DNA of 64,000 nt from contig NZ_JBBPCL010000001.1 in NCBI RefSeq assembly GCF_038039215.1, positions 2,666,001 to 2,730,000 on the forward strand, given 5' to 3'. The notes under the pieces were generated by a model that worked only from the letters and a program-made list of their open reading frames with translations, ran no database searches and was not told the DNA's origin. The translations under genes and the position numbers were made by a program. Each line of letters opens with the position of its first letter. Position 1 is the first letter of the stretch. Below, piece by piece: positions 41,061 through 48,577 of this stretch. The stretch is from Pseudonocardia sp. T1-2H (lineage in GTDB: Bacteria > Actinomycetota > Actinomycetes > Mycobacteriales > Pseudonocardiaceae).

Positions 41061-41722
41061 CGACTTGTCCTCCCCGACCGGAGCACCCGCTGTGCCGTTC
41101 CGCCGACGACCGTCACCGTGGCGGTGGTCGTGGTGTCGGTGAGCAGTGTCCGTAGTCGTTGCAGTCCTCGTGAGATGTGGGATTTGGCGGTGCCGTCCTT
41201 GCAGCCGAGGATCGCGGCGATCTCGCCGATCGGCAGGTCCACGACGTGCCGGAGCACGATCGCGGTCCGCTGCGCCTCGGGCAGTTCGGCCAGGACGACG
41301 CCGAGGCGGCGTTGCGTGTCCGCGCGCTCGGCGCGTTCCGCGGGGCCCGCGGCGGGTTCGGGCCCGGTCTGCTCGGTGGACGGTTCGAACGCCGGCGGGG
41401 GGCCGGGCCGTCGGGCGGCGTCCCTGGCCGCGTTGCGGGCGGTGTTGCGCAGGATCGTGAGCAGCCAAGGCCGGATCGACAGCGTGCCGATCCGCGCGGC
41501 GTCGAAGCCGCGCAGGGCCCGGTACGCCTTGAGCAGGGCCTCCGCGGCCAGGTCCTCGGCGTCGGCCGGGCGGGCGAGGTTGCGGGCGACGGAGTGGACG
41601 ACGTCGCCGTGCACCCGCGTGAGCTCGGCGAATCCGGAGTCGAGGTCACGAGCCAGGGCACAGCGCAACCACTGCTCCTCGACGGCGGCCTCGGCCGTCC
41701 CGTCGTGCCCGTCGTCGACCAT
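41057..41722 (-). CDS. ECF-subfamily RNA polymerase sigma factor
   Basis: The product is 221 aa. Region 2 is at about 28-95 (FAELTRVHGDVVHSVARNLA, PADAEDLAAEALLKAYRALR). Region 4 is at about 145-195 (LAELPEAQRTAIVLRHVVDL, PIGEIAAILGCKDGTAKSHI). The linker is Pro/Glu-rich. The last ~25 residues are a Thr/Val-rich tail. Its stop overlaps the start of the alkyltransferase/Ada-domain gene, so the two are made together. The candidate promoter ends directly at the ATG, implying a leaderless or very short-leader mRNA. The element shared with ogt suggests it activates its own gene and ogt. Confidence 0.9.
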   Translation of the reverse strand: MVDDGHDGTAEAAVEEQWLRCALARDLDSGFAELTRVHGDVVHSVARNLARPADAEDLAAEALLKAYRALRGFDAARIGTLSIRPWLLTILRNTARNAARDAARRPGPPPAFEPSTEQTGPEPAAGPAERAERADTQRRLGVVLAELPEAQRTAIVLRHVVDLPIGEIAAILGCKDGTAKSHISRGLQRLRTLLTDTTTTATVTVVGGTAQRVLRSGRTSR

Positions 41723-41757
41723 GTCCTGCAGAACCCCGCTTCGGCTTTTGCGGTTGC
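41723..41757 (-). promoter_or_regulatory. Probable autoregulated ECF-sigma promoter
   Basis: On the minus strand GCAAC (41757-41753), 14 bases, then CGGGGTTCTGCAGGAC (41738-41723) lead straight into the ATG at 41722. The layout is the same as upstream of ogt. If the second element contains the -10 region, transcription would begin at or just before the start codon. Confidence 0.62.
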
Positions 41758-41867
41758 AGTTTCGAGCCTTTCACCGGGCGATGTATCGATCGCCCGCAGC
41801 GGTGCCCCTCGGGCTACCGGTCGAGTGTGTCGGGTTCGACCGTCCCCGAACGGGTACCGAGTGCTGT

Positions 41868-42626
41868 GTGATCGCGCGCGAGGACCAGGACGCGGTGGCC
41901 GTCATCCGGCTGGCCCGCGAGCCCGTCAATGCCATGGACGTCGAGCTGCTCGAGGAGCTGTTCCGCACGTTCCGGGACCTGCCGGGAGGGACGGCCCGTG
42001 CGGTCGTCCTGACCGGCTCCGGCAGCGCGTTCTCGGCCGGGATCGACCTGGGGGAGTTCCTGGGCGGGGGACAGCACTACGTGCACAACTTCCTGCCGCT
42101 GCTCAACCGGGTGCTCGAGGCGGTGTTCACGTGCCCGCTGCCGGTGGTCGCGGCCGTGAACGGGGACGCCGTCACCGGCGGTTGCGTGCTGGCCTGCTGC
42201 GCGGACCGGCGGTTGATGGCCGACGGCGACGGGCGCATCGGGATGCGCGCCCTCCGGACCGGGCTGGTGGTGCCGCGGGTCGCGCTGGAGGTGCTGCGCT
42301 TCGCGGTGGGCGGCGTGCTGACCACGAAGCTGGTGCTCGGCGGCGAGACCCACCGGCCGAAGGTCGCGAAGAACCTCGGGCTGGTCGACGAGGTGGTCGC
42401 CGCCGACGAGCTGCGCTCGCGGGCGCTCGCCGCAGCCGTCCGGATGGCCGACGAGGCGCCGCGGGACACGTTCAATGTCACCAAGGGGCAGCTGCACCGG
42501 GACGCCGTCGAACGCATCGACCGGTACCGCCGCGACGAGGACCTGCTCGCGCAACGGCTGTGGGTCGAGCACCAGGCCGACGGGTGGGTCGCCCGCTACG
42601 TGGAGTCCGCCACGGACACGGGCTGA
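41868..42626 (+). CDS. Enoyl-CoA hydratase/isomerase family protein
   Basis: The product is 252 aa if started at the GTG at 41868, where homology begins (VIAREDQDAVAVIRLAREPV). Crotonase segments GSAFSAGIDLGEFLGGG and VNGDAVTGGCVLACCADRRL are complete. The family member is unspecified: the residue usually acting as catalytic base is replaced in the region MRALRTGLVVPRVALEVL, so it may be a non-hydratase crotonase. It is divergent from the ECF sigma gene (145 bases between) and not obviously part of the repair module. It ends next to a recombination scar. Confidence 0.82.
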   Translation: MIAREDQDAVAVIRLAREPVNAMDVELLEELFRTFRDLPGGTARAVVLTGSGSAFSAGIDLGEFLGGGQHYVHNFLPLLNRVLEAVFTCPLPVVAAVNGDAVTGGCVLACCADRRLMADGDGRIGMRALRTGLVVPRVALEVLRFAVGGVLTTKLVLGGETHRPKVAKNLGLVDEVVAADELRSRALAAAVRMADEAPRDTFNVTKGQLHRDAVERIDRYRRDEDLLAQRLWVEHQADGWVARYVESATDTG

Positions 42627-42653
42627 GCGCGGCTCACGCCCGATCTGATCCGA

Positions 42654-42735
42654 TCACGCCGGCGGGCGGTCGGGGGCGTACTGCCCCGCGATCCACCGGC
42701 AGATCGCCTCCACGATCCGGTGCAGCCCGCACCGG
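42654..42735 (-). pseudogene. C-terminal remnant of an unidentified minus-strand gene
   Basis: The minus frame ending at the stop at 42654-42656 reads CGLHRIVEAICRWIAGQYAP then DRPPA, a plausible helical protein C-terminus with coding-like codons. It breaks off at about 42735, exactly where the truncated plus-strand XRE gene begins. The family cannot be named from 25 residues. Confidence 0.45.
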
Positions 42736-43224
42736 GATCTCCAAGCCGATGCTCTCGAAGATCGAGAACGCCCAGACCAGCTGCAGCCTGACGACCCTCG
42801 CCCTGTTGGCCGATGCCCTGGACGTGCCGGTCACGGCGTTGTTCCGCGGCGCGGACACCGAGCGCGAGGCCGTCTTCACCCCGGCGGGGTCCGGGGCGCG
42901 GATCGTGCAACGCGGTAGCCGCGTCGGCCACCACTACACCCTCCTGGGCGCCCTGCGCGGGCCGCACAAGCGGATGGAGGCGCACCTCGTCACGCTCACC
43001 GAGCGCAGCGAGGTGTTCCCCCTCTTCCAGCATCCCGGCACCGAGCTGCTCTACATGCTCGAGGGCGAGATGGTCTACGGCCACGGCGACGCGCGCTACA
43101 CGATGCGTCCCGGGGACGCCCTGCAGCTCGACGGAGAGGGCATGCACGGCCCGCAGGAGCTGGTCGCGCTGCCATCCGCTTCCTCTCCGTCGTCGCCTAC
43201 GGGGACCTCGAACCCGGGTCCTGA
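42736..43224 (+). pseudogene. Truncated and frameshifted XRE-family regulator with cupin domain
   Basis: The fragment opens inside the helix-turn-helix (TGISKPMLSKIENAQTSCSL, TTLALLADALDVPVTALF). It continues through a full cupin sensor domain (FPLFQHPGTELLYMLEGEMV, MRPGDALQLDGEGMHGPQEL). The first ~25 residues of the DNA-binding domain are gone. Near 43172 one base is missing, after which the proper C-terminus IRFLSVVAYGDLEPGS appears in the next frame and stops at 43222-43224. The family pairs a sugar- or amine-sensing cupin with DNA binding. This copy should be inactive. Confidence 0.78.
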
Positions 43225-43240
43225 GGCCCGGCGCCGGGGA

Positions 43241-44266
43241 TCAGGGCGTGAGGATCGCCCGTCCCCGGATCCGTCCCGCTTCCAGGTCGTCGAGCGCGTC
43301 CTGGAAGCGGTCCAGCGGGTACTTCGTCGTGTGCAGCTTCACCAGCCCGCGGGCGGCGAGGACCATCAGCTCGCACAGGTCGTTGTAGCTGCCGACCAGG
43401 TTGCCGATCAGGTTGATCTCGGTGGAGATGACGTCGATCGTCGGGATGTCGATGTTCTCGCCGTACCCGACGACGTGGTAGTCGCCCGCCCGGCGCAGCA
43501 TCCGCACGCCGTCGCGGGTGCTGCCGCCCTCGCCGACGAAGTCGACGACGACCTCGGCGCCGTTCCCGTCGGTGAGCTCGAGGACCTCCTCGACGTGCCC
43601 ACCCTCGGCGACGATCCCGTGGTCCGCCCCGATGGACAGGGCGAGCTTCACGGCGTCCGCGTTGCGGTCCACGACGACGATCTCGGCCGCCGTCATGGCC
43701 TTGAGCGCCTGGATCCCGATGTGCCCCAGGCCGCCGGCGCCGATCACCACACAGCGGTCGCCCGGGCGCAGGGTGCGGGCCGCCTTGGCCGTGGCGTGGT
43801 AGGCGGTGAGGCCGGCGTCGGCCAGTGCGGCGACGTCCGCCGGCTCCAGCGAGTCGTCGAGCTTCACGACGCTGCGCGCGGACGTCCGCAGGTACTCGGC
43901 ATAGCCGCCGGCGGTGTCGATGCCGGGGAACCGGCTCTGCGTGCAGTGCACGTCGTCGCCGGAGCGGCAGGCGCGGCACAGCCCGCACGTCATCAGCGGG
44001 TGCACGATCACCTTGTCGCCCTCGGCGACGTTGGTGACCGCGCTACCGGTGGCGTGCACCCAGCCCGCGTTCTCGTGGCCGATCGTGTACGGCAGGGTCA
44101 CGCCGGACTTCTCGGCCCACTGGCCCTCGAGGATGTGGATGTCCGTGCGGCACACGCCCGCGCCGCCGATCTTCACGATCACGTCGTACGGCTCGACGAC
44201 GGCGGGCGCGGCGACGTCGGTCATCTCGAGGTTCCGGCCGTAGCCGACGACCTGGACTGCCCTCAT
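43241..44266 (-). CDS. Zinc-dependent NAD(P) alcohol dehydrogenase (propane-cluster type)
   Basis: The product is 341 aa. Catalytic zinc ligands are C39 (GVCRTD) and H64/E65 (GHENAG), and structural zinc ligands are C94, C97, C100 and C108 (CGLCRACRSGDDVHC). The NAD loop is GAGGLGHIG at about 176. It oxidises primary or secondary alcohols. AAGGAG precedes the ATG at 44266, which overlaps the stop of the DUF59 gene. In mycobacterial and Pseudonocardia propane monooxygenase clusters an ADH of this type follows an amidohydrolase and a DUF59 protein, and the same order is seen here. Confidence 0.92.
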   Translation of the reverse strand: MRAVQVVGYGRNLEMTDVAAPAVVEPYDVIVKIGGAGVCRTDIHILEGQWAEKSGVTLPYTIGHENAGWVHATGSAVTNVAEGDKVIVHPLMTCGLCRACRSGDDVHCTQSRFPGIDTAGGYAEYLRTSARSVVKLDDSLEPADVAALADAGLTAYHATAKAARTLRPGDRCVVIGAGGLGHIGIQALKAMTAAEIVVVDRNADAVKLALSIGADHGIVAEGGHVEEVLELTDGNGAEVVVDFVGEGGSTRDGVRMLRRAGDYHVVGYGENIDIPTIDVISTEINLIGNLVGSYNDLCELMVLAARGLVKLHTTKYPLDRFQDALDDLEAGRIRGRAILTP

Positions 44267-44998
44267 GCGGAGATCTCCTTCAGGTTCTCGGCGCCCTCGG
44301 CCCGCGGGGCCTGGTCGTCGGCCGAGTCGGGGTAGCGGGTGCGCAGCAGGCCGCGGCAGAAGTGCGCGTTGCCGTCGATCGAGATGCGGGTGGAACGGGC
44401 GAGGCGTAGCCGCAGCGGGACCTCCTCGCGCGGGTACGGGCGGCCTCGGTCGTCGACCATCACCGGCTCGTCCGGGCCGGTGCCCAGGCCGAGCGCCTCC
44501 CGCCGGCGCAGCAGGGCGTGGGTGGTCCGCTCGTCCGGCAGGTCGCCGAGGGTGACGGCGTGCAGGTCCGCCTCCTCGAGCTTCCCGATCCCGGCGGAGC
44601 AGCTGCGTCAGCGCCCGCTCCATCGCGGCGGTGTGGGCCTTGCGGCGGAAGGTGAGGCGCAGCTCGTCGAGGCTGCTCTCCGCCTCCTCGCCGAAGGTGC
44701 CCCGGTAGCCGGCGTCGGCCGCCAGCCCGGCGTTGATCAGATCCGAGTCGTGGTGGTCGTCGAGCAGCACCTCCACCTCGCGGACCTCTGGCAACGCCGT
44801 CAGGGCGTCCTTCGCGTCGGATGCCATGAGGTAGGCGAAGTTCGGCGAGCAGAACGAGGTGGGCAGCCGCAGGTGCACGCTCACGCGCCCGTCCGGGGAC
44901 GCGTCGAGGGAGCGGACGAAGCCGAGATCGGTGATCGGCTCGTCGAGCTCGGGATCGTAGACCGTGTGCAGGGCGGCGTAGGCGTCATCCCGGATCAC
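44263..44998 (-). pseudogene. DUF59 (metal-sulfur cluster/PaaD-like) protein of alkane-monooxygenase loci, frameshifted
   Basis: From a GTG at 44998, three bases after the amidohydrolase stop, the frame reads YAALHTVYDPELDEPITDLG and LPTSFCSPNFAYLMASDAKD, a DUF59/MIP18-type domain with its conserved Cys. It continues to ALTQLLRRDRE near 44600. There the proper sequence (AGIGKLEEADLHAVTLGDLP) moves to another frame by one extra base. It then runs on to RYPDSADDQAPRAEGAENLK and the stop at 44263. Without the extra base the protein would be 244 aa. It probably helps mature a di-iron monooxygenase. It could be a sequencing error. Confidence 0.8.
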
Positions 44999-45000
44999 GG

Positions 45001-46015
45001 TCAGGCCACCGCCACGGCCTGGGGCTCCTCGCGGGGCAGCTGCAGCTCCGCGGGCACCGGGATGTCGTACATGGCCGCGGCGTTGAGGCCCAGGATCTTC
45101 TTCTTCTGCTCCAGCGTGAGCGGCGCGTACTCGGAGAAGCTCCTCGGGGATCTGGAAGTCCACGAAGCGCTCGACGAGCCAGCGCGGCGTCCAGATCGCG
45201 TAGTCGCTGGAGAACTGGATCCGGTCCTCGCCCAGCCAGTACAGGAGCTCGCCGATGATCTGCCCGAAGTACTTGGGCCGGGTGTGGATGAACGGCATGG
45301 CGACGGCCAGGCCCGCGTGCACGTTGGGCTCCTGGGTGGCGATCCAGCAGAAGTCCTCGAGCCGGGGGAGCCCGCAGTGCTCGACGACGAAGTTCAGCTC
45401 GGTGAAGTCCGTGGCCACCTTGTCCACGTCCGCGACGTCGAACGCGTCCCGGTCCAGGGGGCGGATCGTCGGCCCCTTGTGGATGTGGATGTTCTTGACG
45501 CCCAGCTCCTGGGCGGCCTCGAGGTACCGGTAGGACCACGGGTCGTCGAGCTTCCAGCCGCGCGAGCTGCCGTGCCACTCGGCGGTGTAGAGCTTGGCGC
45601 CCTTCAGGCCGAAGCGCTTCGCGTCCTCCCGCAGCTGCTTCAGGCCCGCCTCCTCGAAGCGCGGGTCCCAGCAGTGGTTGTAGGTCAGCCTGTCCGGGTG
45701 CGCACTCGCCAGGGCGAACGCCTCCTCGACCTGCCCGAAGCCGTTGTTGTAGAAGGCGGGCAGCGCGGCCGGCTGGAAGATCGCGTGGTCCACGTGGCCG
45801 TCGACGAAGAGGTCCTTCATCAGGCGGTCCCCGCCCTGGTAGAGGAACTCGTCGTAGGACCAGGACTCGGACTCCGGGCCGAGGTTGCGGTGGTAGTCGT
45901 AGAAGCAGTCGATGAACTGCTTGCCGTGGATGTTGCGCTGGTTCTCCGGTCGCGCATCCCACAGGGCGACGTGGGCGTCGACGATGAAGTAGTTCTCGCC
46001 GTCCTTGGTGTACAT
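45001..46015 (-). pseudogene. Amidohydrolase of propane/alkane-monooxygenase loci, frameshifted near the 3' end
   Basis: The frame from the ATG at 46015 gives MYTKDGENYFIVDAHVALWD and runs through a full TIM-barrel amidohydrolase-2 fold (HCWDPRFEEAGLKQLREDAK, HIHKGPTIRPLDRDAFDVAD, VVEHCGLPRLEDFCWIATQE, IQFSSDYAIWTPRW). Near 45139 one extra base shifts the frame just after FVDFQIPEE. The expected tail FSEYAPLTLEQKKKILGLNA then follows in another frame to the stop at 45001. Corrected length is 337 aa. Genes of this type accompany binuclear-iron alkane monooxygenases. Being near the end, the shift may be an assembly artefact. Confidence 0.85.
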
Positions 46016-46099
46016 GGGTGCTCCTGGTCTCCGCGACAGCAATGGCACGTTCGACCCGGGACGCTAGGGAGCCGGGCGTGCGCGGCGGGTCCGCGCGCG

Positions 46100-46112
46100 T
46101 CTCAATGTGAGA
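46100..46112. promoter_or_regulatory. Inverted repeat, possible operator of the monooxygenase-type regulator
   Basis: TCTCA-N3-TGAGA at 46100-46112 lies between the divergent amidohydrolase and MimR-like genes. A nearby TGTCACA at 46143-46149 resembles half-sites bound by AcoR/MimR-type activators. Position in the divergent gap supports a regulatory role. Confidence 0.4.
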
Positions 46113-46198
46113 CCTTCGTCGCGGCCGCCCGGGCCGCGCCCGTGTCACAGTCGAGGTGCGGAGCAAGGCGCAGTGGGGCGTCCTGGGGAGGTACGTGC

Positions 46199-47695
46199 AT
46201 GAGCAGGCAGCGGCAGCTCTCGGAGCGGGAGCAGTTGGCCGGGGCGGCGGGCGTCTCGGTGACGGTGACCCCACGGCTGTCCGCGTCCTGGCAGCGCAGC
46301 GAGGCCTACGGGGTCTCGCTGGATGCGGTGGAGCCGGTCTTCGCCGGCAACGTCGACGACGGCTCGCTGTTCTACGAGTGCGGCCAGGAGGTGCTCCGCG
46401 GCCTGCACGAGACGCTCGCCAACGAGCCCGTCAGCCTCATGCTCACGGACAGCCGCGGGCTCGTGCTGAGCCGGCTCTGCGGGGAGTCGTCGCTGGTCCG
46501 GGCCCTGGACCGGGTGCACCTCGCGCCGGGTTTCGCGTTCTCGGAGCGGGAGGCGGGCACCAACGGCCTCGGCCTCGCCCTGGCCGACCGCGCGCCGTCG
46601 CTCGTCCGGGCGGACGAGCACTACTGCACCGGGCTGTGGGGGTACACCTGCGCGGCCGTCCCGGTACTGGATCCGGTGGGCGGGCACCTCGTCGGCAGCG
46701 TCAACCTGACGACCTGGTCGAAGGAGCACGATGCCCTGCTGCTCGCGCTGGCCCAGATGGCGGCCGGGAACACGGCGGCGCTGATGCTCGCCCGGGCGCG
46801 GGGGAGCGTCCCGCGGCCTGTTCCGCGCGGTGAGGTCTTCCGCGTCGTGAACGCCCGCACGGACGACGGCGGCCCGGCCGAACCCGTCCTCTCGGAGGGT
46901 TGGACCACCGCGCTCGCCGAGGTCGAGGCCGCGCTCGCCGAGGACCTCGTCGTCGGGGTCGTCGGGGAGCCCGGGACCGGCAAGACCGCGCTGCTCGCCG
47001 CCGCGCACCGCCGGGTCCGGCCGCAGTACCGGGTGCTCACCGCCCGGCCGCCGGAGCCCCGCGACGCGGACTCCTGGCTCTCGCTCTGGACGCCGGAGCT
47101 GGGCAAGGACAACACCAGCGTGATCGTCGGACGCGTGGACTCGCTGCCGTCCTGGGCGGCCACCGAGTTGGGGCGGATGTTCGTCGAGGTCGGGTCGCAC
47201 GCCCCGGAGGGGGCTCCGCGGCGCCCGTTCGCCGTGACGGCCGAGGACTTCCCGGGGATCCCCGCGCCCCTGTCCGCGCTGGTGGACACCCTGGTCGAGC
47301 TGCCCGCGCTGCGGCACCGGCCGGACGACGTCCTCGCGCTCGCCCACTTCTTCGGGCACCAGGTCCGCGGCCGCGGGATCCGGTTCACCCCGGCCGCGTC
47401 CCGCGCCCTGACCACCTACCACTGGCCGGGCAACGTCCGCCAGCTCAAGGAGGTCGTGCGCGAGGCGGCCGCCCGCGCCGACGTCATCGACGCCCGGCAC
47501 CTCGCCGCGGACGTCTTCAGTGGCGCCGCCCGCCGGCTGAGCCGGATCGAGACCCTCGAGCGGGACGAGATCGTGCGCTGCCTGACCGAGCCCGGCGTCA
47601 CGGTCACCCAGGCCGCGGCGGCGCTGGGCATGAGCCGGGCGACGATCTACCGCAAGATCTCCCAGTACGGGATCACGGTGCGCGGGCGGGGTTGA
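46199..47695 (+). CDS. Fis-type helix-turn-helix regulator with GAF and degenerate AAA domain (MimR/AcoR-like)
   Basis: The product is 498 aa. A GAF-like sensor spans about 50-200 (ALDRVHLAPGFAFSEREAGT, NGLGLALADRAPSLVRADEH). A reduced AAA domain follows, with Walker A GEPGTGKT near 258 and LTTYHWPGNVRQLKEVVREA. The C-terminus is a Fis helix-turn-helix (VTQAAAALGMSRATIYRKIS). The sigma-54 contact motif GAFTGA is absent, as expected for actinobacteria. GGGAGG seven bases before the ATG supports the start. MimR-type proteins activate propane/alkane monooxygenase operons. Here the divergent genes are the accessory ones only. Confidence 0.9.
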   Translation: MSRQRQLSEREQLAGAAGVSVTVTPRLSASWQRSEAYGVSLDAVEPVFAGNVDDGSLFYECGQEVLRGLHETLANEPVSLMLTDSRGLVLSRLCGESSLVRALDRVHLAPGFAFSEREAGTNGLGLALADRAPSLVRADEHYCTGLWGYTCAAVPVLDPVGGHLVGSVNLTTWSKEHDALLLALAQMAAGNTAALMLARARGSVPRPVPRGEVFRVVNARTDDGGPAEPVLSEGWTTALAEVEAALAEDLVVGVVGEPGTGKTALLAAAHRRVRPQYRVLTARPPEPRDADSWLSLWTPELGKDNTSVIVGRVDSLPSWAATELGRMFVEVGSHAPEGAPRRPFAVTAEDFPGIPAPLSALVDTLVELPALRHRPDDVLALAHFFGHQVRGRGIRFTPAASRALTTYHWPGNVRQLKEVVREAAARADVIDARHLAADVFSGAARRLSRIETLERDEIVRCLTEPGVTVTQAAAALGMSRATIYRKISQYGITVRGRG

Positions 47696-47707
47696 CCCGC
47701 AGAGCGC

Positions 47708-48454
47708 TCAGTACCGCGGGTTCCGGAGCCGGTACACCGTCACGAGGACGGGATCCGGGGTGTCCTCGTCGTCGGCGTCCGAGACCGGGTTGAACGTCGG
47801 CACCGTGACCATTGTGGACACCCAACCCCAGCGCGCGCGGGCGCCGTCGAGGAACTCGGGGGCGAGCGGGCGGCCCGGGTCCGCGAGCCAGACCTCGCCG
47901 CCGCGGCCGACGAGCCGGGGTAGGAGGTCCAGCAGCTCGACGACGTTGCGGTGCCCGTAGAGCACGTCCGCCGCGAGCACGAGGTCCCACGGCCCGCGGG
48001 TGACCAGCGGCGCGGGCTCGGACCAGGAGCAGACCGCCGTTTCGATCGCGACGCCCGAGCGCCGGGCGTTCTCGGCGGCGAAGGCGACGCCGTCGGGGGA
48101 CCGGTCCGTCGCGAGGACGTTCGCCCCCGAGATCGCCGCGGCGATCGCGGGCAGGCCCAGGCCGCAGCCGAGCTCGAGGACCTTCGCCCCCGTCAGGTCG
48201 GCCCCGCTCCGGTTCCGTGCGGCGGCGACCGCACGCGCCAGCTCGACGCCGCTGGGCCACAGCTCGGCCCAGTACGGCGGGTACTCCTCGGTGGCGTCGA
48301 AGTTCGTCTCGTAGAGCACCGCCATCGCGGCCCGCGGGTGCGTGTAGTGGATCAGCCCGCCGTTGGGCAGGGTGATCGACCCGTGGGCGAGATCGCTCAG
48401 CGGATCATGCCGGTCCCGGGTCCGGGTCACCCGGCCGGTCGTCGGTTCTGCCAT
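47708..48454 (-). CDS. SAM-dependent methyltransferase (class I, METTL/lysine-methyltransferase-like)
   Basis: The product is 248 aa from the ATG at 48454 (GGAGAG nine bases upstream); the ATG at 48484 is an alternative. The SAM-binding motif I is VLELGCGLGLPAIAAAISGA, an acidic residue follows in LATDRSPDGVAFAAENA, and the post-I motif is WDLVLAADVLYGHRN. The EEYPPYWAELWPSGVELARA segment is typical of methyltransferases acting on protein lysines or nicotinamide (METTL20/NNMT-like). The target is unknown. It is convergent with the MimR-like gene (gap 12). Confidence 0.85.
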   Translation of the reverse strand: MAEPTTGRVTRTRDRHDPLSDLAHGSITLPNGGLIHYTHPRAAMAVLYETNFDATEEYPPYWAELWPSGVELARAVAAARNRSGADLTGAKVLELGCGLGLPAIAAAISGANVLATDRSPDGVAFAAENARRSGVAIETAVCSWSEPAPLVTRGPWDLVLAADVLYGHRNVVELLDLLPRLVGRGGEVWLADPGRPLAPEFLDGARARWGWVSTMVTVPTFNPVSDADDEDTPDPVLVTVYRLRNPRY

Positions 48455-48577
48455 GCGGGCCCGCTCTCCGGATGCGTCGGACATCCTGGCCCAGCGTGTC
48501 ACGCCTCGGGCGGCCGCGACGCAGGACGGACCTGGTACGTCCAAAAGACGCCCGTACGTGGTGCGGTCAGGCCGGTT

